Of a DNA stretch of 13,961 bases, positions 7,157-13,961 are shown one piece after another. The stretch comes from CAYXRK01 sp964467615 (GTDB lineage Bacteria; Hydrogenedentota; Hydrogenedentia; Hydrogenedentales; GCA-2746185): positions 1 to 13,961 of the forward strand of contig CAYXRK010000124.1 of NCBI GenBank assembly GCA_964467615.1, written 5' to 3'. Within the stretch, counting starts at the first letter, position 1, and every line of letters starts with the position of its first letter. A program made the translations under genes and the position numbers. The notes below the pieces were generated by a model. That model was not told the origin of the DNA. It saw nothing but the letters and a program-made list of their open reading frames with translations, and did no database searches.

Positions 7157-7945
7157 ATGACTAAACTCGTCTCGATTGTCGCCCCGTTCTACAACGAAGA
7201 GGAAAACGTTCGTCCGACCTGGGAGCGGGTCGTCGAGGCGATGACGCCGCTCAACGAGTTTCGGTTTGAGGGGGTGTTTGTAGATGACGGGAGCACCGAC
7301 GGCACGGGGCGCGCCCTCGACGAACTGGCCGCCCGCGACACCCGCCTGCACGCCGTTCACTTTGTGCAGAACCGGGGTCAATCCGCGGCACTCATCGCGG
7401 GGATGCGGGCCGCGAAGGGCGAATACGTTCTGACCATCGACGGCGATCTGCAAAACGATCCGGCCGATTTCCCGAAGTTTCTCGAACTGCTGGCCCAATA
7501 CGATTGCGTGTGCGGCGTCCGCGTCAACCGGCGGGATACATGGGTGCGCAGGGTTTCGAGCCGTGTTGCGAACCGCGTGCGCAACGTTATCTTGCGGGAC
7601 GGCATACGCGACTCGGGCTGCGGGGCGAAAGGCTTCCGGCGTGCCGTAGTCGACCACCTGCCCTGCTTCAACGGCGTGCACCGTTTCTTTGCCGTGTTCG
7701 TGCGGCGTGCGGGGTTCTCGATCATTGAGTGCGACGTACGTCACCAGCCCCGTATCCACGGAGTATCCAAATACGGCATCCATAACCGGCTCTGGCGCGG
7801 AATGTACGACCTCTTCGGCGTGGCATGGTTACGGAAGCGGTACGTGACGTATGAAATCGCCGACAACCCACCCGCCGCTAAGGCCGCCCCGGGCCCTGCA
7901 AGCGAGGCCCCCGCGCGCGCGGCCGCCGTCGTGAAGGGTCTTTAA
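7157..7945 (+). CDS. Family 2 glycosyltransferase (polyprenyl/dolichyl-phosphate sugar synthase-like)
   Basis: The 262-residue protein is a GT-A fold enzyme of the DPM1/ArnC/GtrB group, which moves a sugar from a nucleotide donor to a polyprenyl phosphate at the cytoplasmic face of the membrane. It shows APFYNEEENV (9-18), VDDGSTDGT (42-50), the metal-binding DGDLQNDP (95-102), DSGCGAKGFRR (152-162), and QPRIHGVSKYG (197-207), all characteristic. Unlike ArnC or GtrB it has no pair of C-terminal TM helices: after RKRYVTYEI it ends in an Ala/Pro-rich tail. It therefore probably acts as a soluble or peripheral enzyme, perhaps docking on the LAB_N protein encoded next. Start ATG 7157 has a weak GTGAG upstream. 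Its TAA is followed with no spacer by the GTG of the next gene. The sugar is unknown. Confidence 0.9.
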   Translation: MTKLVSIVAPFYNEEENVRPTWERVVEAMTPLNEFRFEGVFVDDGSTDGTGRALDELAARDTRLHAVHFVQNRGQSAALIAGMRAAKGEYVLTIDGDLQNDPADFPKFLELLAQYDCVCGVRVNRRDTWVRRVSSRVANRVRNVILRDGIRDSGCGAKGFRRAVVDHLPCFNGVHRFFAVFVRRAGFSIIECDVRHQPRIHGVSKYGIHNRLWRGMYDLFGVAWLRKRYVTYEIADNPPAAKAAPGPASEAPARAAAVVKGL

Positions 7946-8641
7946 GTGGGCGTTCCTATCGACCGAATCTGGATGAGCGTCGGGGTCATCGGCGGCGTCA
8001 TTTTCTACGGGCGCTTCTACGTGCAATGGATCGTGTCCGAGATGCGCGGACGCAGCGTCATGCCGGTCGCGTTCTGGTACATGAGTAGCGCCGGCTCGGT
8101 CATGCTGCTGACATTCGCTGTCGCGACGCAATCCCCCCTCGGCGCGCTCGGCCAAAACGTCAACATCATTATTTACTCGCGCAACCTCGTCCACATTTGG
8201 CGCGAACGTGGCGCGCTCACGCCTGCGCGGAACGTCGCGCTCCATGGCGCGGTCGCATTGATCGCCCTGATCGCGCTCGGGTTCGTCGGATGGACCTGGT
8301 ACCGCGAAGTCGAAATCGTCCGCGAGGCGCCTGCCCACGAAGCGCGCGCCGTCTGGCTGTGGCTGGCCGTCGGCGTTGTGGGCCAAGCGATGTTCGCGGC
8401 GCGGTTCCTCATCCAATGGATCGTCACGGAAATGGAACGCCGCAGCACGGTCCCCACCATCTTCTGGTACCTGAGCCTTGCCGCCTCCGGTTTGCAGTGT
8501 GCCGCGTTCTCCCAACGCGGCGAGTGGGTCTTCGCAATTGGGATGGCCGCGACCATGCTCATTTATGCCCGAAACCTATGGTTCATCTACACGCATCCGG
8601 GCGCGCTTGCGAACGCCAATGGCGTGACAACGGCGGGATAA
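7946..8641 (+). CDS. Tandem LAB_N-domain membrane protein
   Basis: This 231-residue integral membrane protein consists of two copies of the 'lipid-A-disaccharide synthase N-terminal' (LAB_N) domain. Copy one has RFYVQWIVSEMRGRS (23-37), VAFWYMSSAGS (41-51) and IIIYSRNLVHIW (74-85). Copy two has RFLIQWIVTEMERRS (153-167), TIFWYLSLAAS (171-181) and TMLIYARNLWFIY (203-215). Each copy offers three hydrophobic helices, with a linker helix at about 97-119. LAB_N proteins are found fused to LpxB or as small stand-alone proteins beside DPM1-like and ArnT-like glycosyltransferases, as here. A role in carrying or flipping the lipid-linked sugar is plausible but unproven. The start is GTG directly after the upstream TAA, and the stop directly precedes the next ATG. 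Confidence 0.85.
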   Translation: MGVPIDRIWMSVGVIGGVIFYGRFYVQWIVSEMRGRSVMPVAFWYMSSAGSVMLLTFAVATQSPLGALGQNVNIIIYSRNLVHIWRERGALTPARNVALHGAVALIALIALGFVGWTWYREVEIVREAPAHEARAVWLWLAVGVVGQAMFAARFLIQWIVTEMERRSTVPTIFWYLSLAASGLQCAAFSQRGEWVFAIGMAATMLIYARNLWFIYTHPGALANANGVTTAG

Positions 8642-10507
8642 ATGGAATCGACGAAACAATTCAACTGGCGATTGGCGGGGTTGCTTCTCGTTGCCCTCGC
8701 GCTGTTCGCCGTCAATCTCGATGGCTATGATCTCTGGCCCGCCGATGAACCGCGCTTCGGCCAAGTGTCGCGCGAGATGATGCGCAGCGGCGACTTCCTC
8801 GCGCCGCACGTGAACGGGCTGGCCTACCGCGAGAAGCCGCCGTTGTTGTTCTGGCTCATCTCGCTCGCATCGATTCCTTTCGGCGACGTGACGGAGTTCT
8901 CCTCTCGCGTGCCGTCGGTCGTTGCCGGACTATTGACGCTCGCGCTGACCTACGCCCTCGCGCGCAGGATGTTCGGCGGGCAGACCGCGATTTGGGCCCT
9001 GATCGTCCTGGCGACCTGTGAACGCTTTTGGTGGCAATCGCGCACGGTCCAGATCGACATGCTGCTCACGCTCTGCATGACCGCCGCGCTCTACAGCCTG
9101 TGGCGCTGGCACGAATCGCGCGAGCGGAAATGGCTCGTTGCGCTCTACGCGGCAATGGCCGCGGGCATGTACGCCAAAGGCCCGCCCGCGTTGGTGTTCC
9201 CTCTGCTCTTCATCGCAGCGTTTTACTGGAAACAGCCTACAGACCGGCGCCAGACGCACTGGGTAGTTGGCGCGCTCGCGGTCATCGCCACTTTCGTGTT
9301 GTGGCTCATTCCTGCGCGCTTGAGCATCGACGCTGGACAAGGCAGCGCGGCCGGCGGCGACATCATGCAGAACATCCAACGCCAGACCGTGGGCCGTCTG
9401 TTCACGATCGGAAATCACGCGCAACCGCCCTGGTACTTTCTCCAAACGTTGCCGGTCGATTGGCTACCGTGGACGCTGTTCGCGCCGTTTACGATCTTTT
9501 GGGCGTGGCGTCACCGCAACAAAGGTCCGGAAATGCGTTTCCTGCATTCGTGGATCGTCCCGGCGCTCATCTTCTTCTCGATCAGCATCGGCAAACGCGC
9601 GATCTACATCCTGCCGCTGTTCCCCGCGATGTCGATCCTATTTTCGCGCAGCATTCTAGTGCTGATCGAGGAGCAACGTTCGCGATACGCAATATGGGCC
9701 CCGCGCGCCTGGGGGCTCGCGTTGCTCGTCCTTGGCGCAACGCCGATTGTCATGCGTTACACGGAGTATGCGGCCGCGGTCGATGCCAAGGTCATCGCGT
9801 TCGCGGCCGTGTCGGCGCTCCTTGGCGCGTGCGTCATCGCGGCGAGTTTCCAAACCTACGCCCCGCACAAGATCATCGCCGCTTCGCTGCTCGTAATTCT
9901 TCCGTTGACTGCGTCGATCGCCTTTCCCGCGCTCAATCCTTACAAATCCGCGCGAGGCATCTGCGCGCCAGTGCGCGAATTGGTCCGCGCCGATGCGGAT
10001 TTTGATCTGTATTCCATCGGGTTCTCGCGCGAGGTATACGTTTATTACTCGGACAGGTTTCACAAACCGCTGGTGAACGACGTTCTCGATCTCGATTTGC
10101 CGGAAGGCACGGGGATTATCGAGACGTTTACGGTGCAACTCGACCTCAAGAAGGCAGTGTCTCATGCCGTCCGAGAGGTCCCGATCGAAAATGTCGAGCG
10201 CGTGACGGAAGCGGAAATCGCGGCGTTGCTCAACGCCACCGAGAAGGCGCTCGCAGCGGAGAAAATCAATCCGGCGCTGCGGGCCTCGTTCGAATCGGCC
10301 ATCGCCGCCGAAACCGCGCCACTCGCCGCGGATCGGCCCGCCATCGCTTTCGTGCAGGAAGTGGACTACCGCTGGCTCTTGCCGTTGTCCCCGGCATTGC
10401 AGTCGTACAAAGTCCTCCAGTTTCGCGGCGTCGGCTCGCGCGACGTATTACTCCTCGCCAACGCCTCGGCCGTCGCGCTGCTCGAATCCCTCGGTATCGA
10501 GCAATGA
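8642..10507 (+). CDS. ArnT/PMT-like GT-C glycosyltransferase
   Basis: This 621-residue polytopic membrane protein belongs to the GT39/PMT_2 group that includes ArnT, which takes a sugar from an undecaprenyl-phosphate carrier and puts it on lipid A or another acceptor outside the cytoplasmic membrane. The first loop carries the signature DLWPADEPRFGQVSREMM with the catalytic-type Asp35-Glu36, followed by YREKPPLLFWLI (62-73). About a dozen hydrophobic helices run to roughly residue 440. A soluble C-terminal domain of about 180 residues follows, including an Ala/Glu-rich helical stretch before a final hydrophobic-poor region; ArnT itself is about 550 residues, so this tail is somewhat longer. 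It sits after the GT2 and LAB_N genes with no spacer, and its TGA overlaps the comEC ATG by 4 nt. The sugar and acceptor are not inferable. Confidence 0.85.
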   Translation: MESTKQFNWRLAGLLLVALALFAVNLDGYDLWPADEPRFGQVSREMMRSGDFLAPHVNGLAYREKPPLLFWLISLASIPFGDVTEFSSRVPSVVAGLLTLALTYALARRMFGGQTAIWALIVLATCERFWWQSRTVQIDMLLTLCMTAALYSLWRWHESRERKWLVALYAAMAAGMYAKGPPALVFPLLFIAAFYWKQPTDRRQTHWVVGALAVIATFVLWLIPARLSIDAGQGSAAGGDIMQNIQRQTVGRLFTIGNHAQPPWYFLQTLPVDWLPWTLFAPFTIFWAWRHRNKGPEMRFLHSWIVPALIFFSISIGKRAIYILPLFPAMSILFSRSILVLIEEQRSRYAIWAPRAWGLALLVLGATPIVMRYTEYAAAVDAKVIAFAAVSALLGACVIAASFQTYAPHKIIAASLLVILPLTASIAFPALNPYKSARGICAPVRELVRADADFDLYSIGFSREVYVYYSDRFHKPLVNDVLDLDLPEGTGIIETFTVQLDLKKAVSHAVREVPIENVERVTEAEIAALLNATEKALAAEKINPALRASFESAIAAETAPLAADRPAIAFVQEVDYRWLLPLSPALQSYKVLQFRGVGSRDVLLLANASAVALLESLGIEQ

Positions 10508-12879
10508 AACGGCCGCTGCTTTGGGCGGCGGTCGCGTTCATAGCGGGAAACCTGTCGGGCGCGTTTGGTCTCGTGCCGGGCATGGCCGCGCCGCTGTTTC
10601 TCGCCGCGGCAGGCCTACTCGTCGTCGCAGCACTCGCGCGATACTCCGGCGCGCGCGCAGCGGGTGTGCTCCTCCTCTTCTCGGCCGCCGGCGCAATGCT
10701 TTGGAACGCGCGACACCTCGGCCCGCCCGGCGATCCGCTCTCCCGCTTCGCGTCAATCCAGCCGGATGAAACGGTCTACACGCTCGAGGGCCGCGTTGAA
10801 CAACCCGACATAGTGTTGTCCGGGCAGGACTATGCCCAGTTCTGTTTGCGTGTCGAGCACGCGGCCGCTGCTGAATGGTCCGCTGATATCGCCGGCGGCG
10901 TGGTTGTCCGCTGGAGCGGCCCGGCCCGGCCCATTTTCGCGGGCGACCGCGTGCGCGTGAGGGGCCCGCTCCAACTCGATCTGGCGCGCATCAACATCGG
11001 TACATCGAGTTCCGAGGACTACTTGCGTGGCCGGGACATCCACGCGGCCATGCCTGTGCGCGGGGCCGTACCAGTCGAACGATTGGCACCCGGCGGACTA
11101 CTCTCGCCGATACGTTTCGCTTCCGTGTTGCGCCAGACACTCGCCGAACGCCTCGCCCGTGCAGTCCCGCCGGAGACGCTCGGCTTCCTGCTGACTGTCT
11201 GGGTCGGCGATCGGCGGCGCGTCGAACAGGCCGCTTACGACGCCTACGTCCAGTCCGGAACGGCGCACATTCTCTCCGTGTCCGGCGTCCATATGGCCAT
11301 CGTCTACGTAACGGGCACGTGGGTGCTGGGCTTGTTCATCCGCGAGCGCCGCGCACGAACAGCGGTAATCATGCTCCTCATGTTCCTCTTCGCGTTCATG
11401 GCCGGCGCGAGCGTCGCGTGCCTGCGGGCAGTGGTCATGATCGCCATCTACCTGGCCGCCGGTCTCGTCGGTCGTGAGCCCGACACACCCACAGCGCTCG
11501 GCGCGAGCGCGTTCCTATTTACGCTGCAGGACCCAGACGTCCTGTTCGACGGCGGCTTCCAACTTTCCTTTCTGAGCATCGCCTCGATCCTGATATTCAG
11601 CCCGCCGATCGGTGATCGTTTGGGCGCGCTTCCTCTTTGGTCCCGCGAGCCGATCGCGTCGGGCCTGGCAGTCCAGTTTCTGCCGCTCCCAATTGCTATC
11701 CACCTTTTTCACGTGGTGCCGTGGGCGGGCCCCTTCGCCAACCTTCTCGTCATCCCGATGTTGTCCGTCATTCTGTGGCTCGCGTTCGCAACATCCGCGC
11801 TCGCATTGATCTGGGCGCCCGCGGCCGCGCTCCCCGGCCATGCGTTGGCCCCCTTCGTCGCGCTCATCGAATGGATCTCCGAACGGACGGCGTCGATGGC
11901 CGGGGCCGCGCAGCTAACCACGCCTACGCCACTCGCCGTCGCCGCCTGGTACGGAGCGCTCGTTTGTCTGTGGATTGCGTTGACTCGAACTGAGCGACGC
12001 GCATGGACCATCGCGGCGGGGGCCGTGTGCGTTGTAGTTGCGGTGGTCGCTTGGTCGCCGTTCACGCAGCCCGCCGAAGTCCATTTCCTCGACGTCGGCC
12101 AAGGCGACGCCACGTTCATCCGCACGCCGGGCGGCACGAATATCCTGATCGACGGAGGCGACCGTTCGCCCTATACCCGTACCAACATGGGCCGCCACGC
12201 CGTCGGCCCGTTTCTCTGGTCGAACCATGTGAGGAAGCTCGATGCGGTAATCGCCACGCACGCGGACGGCGATCACGTCGGCGGCCTGCTCTACGTCGTC
12301 GAGAATTTCCGCGTCGCCGCGCTCTACATCGGCCCGAGCGGCCCGGATTCCGAACTCGTGCGCGAACTCCTCGAGGCCTGCGCCCGGCGCGGCGTACCCG
12401 TGCGCCCACTCGTTCGAGGCGATGCGATACCCGTCCGAGGGGCGTTGCTCGATGTGCTCCATCCGCCCGCAGACTGGCCCGCGTCCTCGACCGACAACAA
12501 CGCCTCGCTCGTGTTTCGGCTGACGTGGCCTGGGATGAGCGTGGTCCTCCCGGCGGACGCCGAGGCCGAAGCCGAGAAGGCGATCGCCGCGAACGATTGC
12601 CGCGCCGACGTGCTCAAAGTCCCCCACCACGGGTCCGCGACGTCAAGCACGCCCACGTTCGTCGATGCCGTGCGTCCCTCGATCGCCATCATTTCCGCGG
12701 GCCGCCGATCCGGAAATCGGTTCATCAACGGGGGCGTGCTGCGCGACTACCAAGCGCGCGGTATCGAGGCTTACCGTACCGACCTAAGCGGCGGCATCCG
12801 CTTGCGCAGTACGTCCGGCGGCTACCGTGTCGATACGGCCCGCGCCCTTCGCGGGTATGTTACCGCCGTTCACCCCTGA
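10504..12879 (+). CDS. comEC: ComEC/Rec2-family DNA uptake channel
   Basis: ComEC forms the inner-membrane channel for single-stranded DNA in natural transformation. At 791 residues it has full family length and all three parts. The N-terminus has TM helices and a DUF4131 OB-like region (about 1-190). The competence domain follows with many TM helices (about 200-500), including HILSVSGVHMAIVY with His263. The C-terminus is a metallo-beta-lactamase-like domain, with FLDVGQGDATFI (Asp530-Asp535), ATHADGDHVGG (His586, Asp588, Asp590, His591) and VPHHGSATSS (His708-His709). The metal-site residues appear intact, so the nuclease-like domain could be active. The ATG overlaps the stop of the ArnT-like gene (ATGA), implying translational coupling. 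No other competence gene is visible in this window. Confidence 0.93.
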   Translation: MKRPLLWAAVAFIAGNLSGAFGLVPGMAAPLFLAAAGLLVVAALARYSGARAAGVLLLFSAAGAMLWNARHLGPPGDPLSRFASIQPDETVYTLEGRVEQPDIVLSGQDYAQFCLRVEHAAAAEWSADIAGGVVVRWSGPARPIFAGDRVRVRGPLQLDLARINIGTSSSEDYLRGRDIHAAMPVRGAVPVERLAPGGLLSPIRFASVLRQTLAERLARAVPPETLGFLLTVWVGDRRRVEQAAYDAYVQSGTAHILSVSGVHMAIVYVTGTWVLGLFIRERRARTAVIMLLMFLFAFMAGASVACLRAVVMIAIYLAAGLVGREPDTPTALGASAFLFTLQDPDVLFDGGFQLSFLSIASILIFSPPIGDRLGALPLWSREPIASGLAVQFLPLPIAIHLFHVVPWAGPFANLLVIPMLSVILWLAFATSALALIWAPAAALPGHALAPFVALIEWISERTASMAGAAQLTTPTPLAVAAWYGALVCLWIALTRTERRAWTIAAGAVCVVVAVVAWSPFTQPAEVHFLDVGQGDATFIRTPGGTNILIDGGDRSPYTRTNMGRHAVGPFLWSNHVRKLDAVIATHADGDHVGGLLYVVENFRVAALYIGPSGPDSELVRELLEACARRGVPVRPLVRGDAIPVRGALLDVLHPPADWPASSTDNNASLVFRLTWPGMSVVLPADAEAEAEKAIAANDCRADVLKVPHHGSATSSTPTFVDAVRPSIAIISAGRRSGNRFINGGVLRDYQARGIEAYRTDLSGGIRLRSTSGGYRVDTARALRGYVTAVHP

Positions 12880-12885
12880 CACCGT

Positions 12886-12910
12886 GTGCGCTACCACATG
12901 CGTGGAGCAC
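12886..12910 (+). terminator. Imperfect hairpin downstream of comEC
   Basis: GTGC (12886-12889) pairs with GCAC (12907-12910), and inside it CCAC (12894-12897) pairs with GTGG (12902-12905) around a 4-nt loop, with an asymmetric internal bulge. It lies just after the comEC TGA and could end the operon. There is no T tract, so the call is weak. The remaining bases up to 12967 form the leader of the PfpI-like gene, where I see no convincing promoter. Confidence 0.2.
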
Positions 12911-12967
12911 CGTGGCAAAATCCGGGTTAAACTTGTCGAACATCACCACAAGCGAAAGGTCAAAGCC

Positions 12968-13708
12968 ATGAACTATGTACATCGCTCCCTAATTTGCGCT
13001 GCCCTAATCACCGCGATTGCCCCTGCACTGGCGCACGCTCAGCAACAGGAAAAAAAGGACGTGAACGCCGCTTCCGGACCGCTTACCGTCGGCGTCGTTC
13101 TGTATCCCGGCTTCGAGCTATTGGATGTATTCGGTCCCGTCGAAATGTTCGTCAACATCGGCGTGGAACGACTGAAGATGGTCATGGTCGCCGAGAAAGC
13201 GGGCAACATCGCCTCCGGTCCCACGAAGGACGCGACTGGCTACGCCGGACCGAAAGCCGTCGCCGACTACGGCTTCGAGGACTGCCCCCCGCTGGACATC
13301 ATCCTCGTCCCCGGCGGCTTCGGCACGTTAGATGAACTCGACAACGAGAAGTTGTTGACGTTTCTACGCGAGCGCTCCGCCAGGGCCCAGATAACGACCT
13401 CGGTATGTTCGGGATCCGCCTTGCTCGCCAAGGCCGGTCTGCTCGACGAAAAAAAGGCAACGTCAAACAAAGCCTTCTATTCGATGCTCGTCGCAAACGG
13501 GCCAAAAACCAACTGGGTCCCCAAGGCCCGCTGGGTCGAAGACGGCAACATGATCACCTCGTCCGGCGTGTCGGCGGGAATCGACATGGCCCTCGCCGTG
13601 ATTGCCCGCCTCTATGGCAATGAGACGGCAGAACAGATCGCGCACGGCACCGAGTACGTCTGGAATAAGGATCCCCATAACGATCCCTTCGCCGTCGCGA
13701 TCAAGTAG
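12968..13708 (+). CDS. Exported DJ-1/PfpI-family protein
   Basis: This 246-residue protein starts with a Sec signal peptide: a basic start, the hydrophobic core LICAALITAIAPALA, and an AHA cleavage site at about residue 24. The mature part is a class I glutamine amidotransferase-like DJ-1/PfpI domain, with VGVVLYPGFELLDVFGPVEMF (Asp53, Glu59), VPGGFGTLDE (114-123), the nucleophile elbow TSVCSGSALLAKAG (Cys147), and TSSGVSAGIDMAL (197-209). The pattern is closest to the isonitrile-hydratase/AraC-N-terminal branch rather than to the PfpI proteases, but no helix-turn-helix is present. The GTG at 12827, which overlaps comEC, is rejected because the signal peptide begins exactly at ATG 12968; AAAGGT at 12955-12960 is a fair ribosome binding site. 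Substrate is unknown. An extracytoplasmic location is unusual for this family. Confidence 0.85.
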   Translation: MNYVHRSLICAALITAIAPALAHAQQQEKKDVNAASGPLTVGVVLYPGFELLDVFGPVEMFVNIGVERLKMVMVAEKAGNIASGPTKDATGYAGPKAVADYGFEDCPPLDIILVPGGFGTLDELDNEKLLTFLRERSARAQITTSVCSGSALLAKAGLLDEKKATSNKAFYSMLVANGPKTNWVPKARWVEDGNMITSSGVSAGIDMALAVIARLYGNETAEQIAHGTEYVWNKDPHNDPFAVAIK

Positions 13709-13797
13709 TACCCAACCCAATACCGTCGAACGAATCCGAATGGCGTTCAAGTAAGGCATCCGCGTCGGCGAATTCGGCGGCCATTAAGCGCGAGCGG

Positions 13798-13961
13798 TTA
13801 TTGTTCGAACGGACTTGCCTCCAATTCCGCTTCCTGCGCGGCGTTCCATGTTTTTAGTCGCTCGACGCTTTCGCGGTAGGGGCGCATGCCGGCGGTGAAG
13901 CAGATGATGCCGATGACGTGGCAGATGCAGCCGACGATGATCATCGAGTAGGGCAGTTTCA
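13798..13961 (-). CDS. C-terminal end of a small membrane protein, 5'-partial
   Basis: Read on the minus strand from the window edge, an open frame of 53 codons ends at TAA (13798-13800). It encodes KLPYS, a hydrophobic helix MIIVGCICHVIGIICFTAGM, and a charged tail RPYRESVERLKTWNAAQEAE ending in SPFEQ. One TM helix followed by a positively charged, amphipathic cytoplasmic tail suggests a small inner-membrane protein or the last helix of a larger one. The N-terminus lies beyond the window, so no family can be named. It converges on the PfpI-like gene with an 89-bp spacer that shows no strong terminator. Confidence 0.6.
   Translation of the reverse strand, partial: KLPYSMIIVGCICHVIGIICFTAGMRPYRESVERLKTWNAAQEAELEASPFEQ

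Noticed and set aside
12827..12967. N-terminal extension of the PfpI-like protein from a GTG inside comEC
   Set aside because: It would bury a canonical signal peptide that starts exactly at ATG 12968, and a fair ribosome binding site precedes that ATG.
12003..12971. Plus-strand open frame of 322 codons overlapping the comEC C-terminus
   Set aside because: It is extremely Arg/Pro-rich and out of frame with the clear metallo-beta-lactamase motifs of comEC.
13728..13748. Possible hairpin GAACG/CGTTC after the PfpI-like gene
   Set aside because: Only 5 bp with an 11-nt loop and no T tract; not distinguishable from chance.

Overview
The window is GC-rich, gene-dense DNA from what looks like a Gram-negative bacterium. 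The pointers are a lipid-carrier glycosylation cluster (GT2, LAB_N and ArnT-like proteins), a polypeptide with a clear Sec signal peptide, and a multi-TM/TPR protein of the TMTC-like type. The long plant/trypanosome-like form of phosphoglycerate mutase, a CE15 esterase and the TMTC-like protein together recall uncultured Planctomycetes- or Hydrogenedentota-like genomes. That placement is a guess from memory of gene content. No rRNA, tRNA, CRISPR array, insertion sequence or phage gene was seen.

Left part (1-1740): the 3' portion of a CE15-type glucuronoyl-esterase-like gene (+) converges on a two-gene PIN-domain toxin/antitoxin operon (-). A perfect 9-bp hairpin covers both stop codons. The toxin/antitoxin operon has a consensus -10 box next to a 10-bp palindrome.

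Centre-left (1743-6736): gpmI (glycolysis) is followed on the same strand by a TMTC-like membrane protein with C-terminal TPRs. That gene meets, tail to tail with no spacer, a minus-strand 545-residue SagB-type protein that appears to carry two nitroreductase-like halves.

Centre-right (6895-12879): a small Cse60-like ORF precedes a tightly packed plus-strand run of GT2 (dolichyl-phosphate-sugar synthase-like), a tandem-duplicated LAB_N membrane protein, an ArnT/PMT-like glycosyltransferase and ComEC. The junctions are stop/start abutments or a 4-nt ATGA overlap, so the four are probably cotranscribed. The first three plausibly load a sugar on a polyprenyl phosphate, handle or flip it, and transfer it outside the cytoplasmic membrane. 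ComEC is the DNA-uptake channel and its presence here is unexpected.

Right end (12968-13961): a DJ-1/PfpI-family protein with a signal peptide, then the C-terminal end of a minus-strand single-TM protein running off the window.

No obvious new defence or mobile system is present. The items most worth following up are the duplicated LAB_N protein in its operon with comEC, the two-domain SagB-like protein with no partner genes, the unresolved start of the TMTC-like gene, and the atypical CE15 active site.
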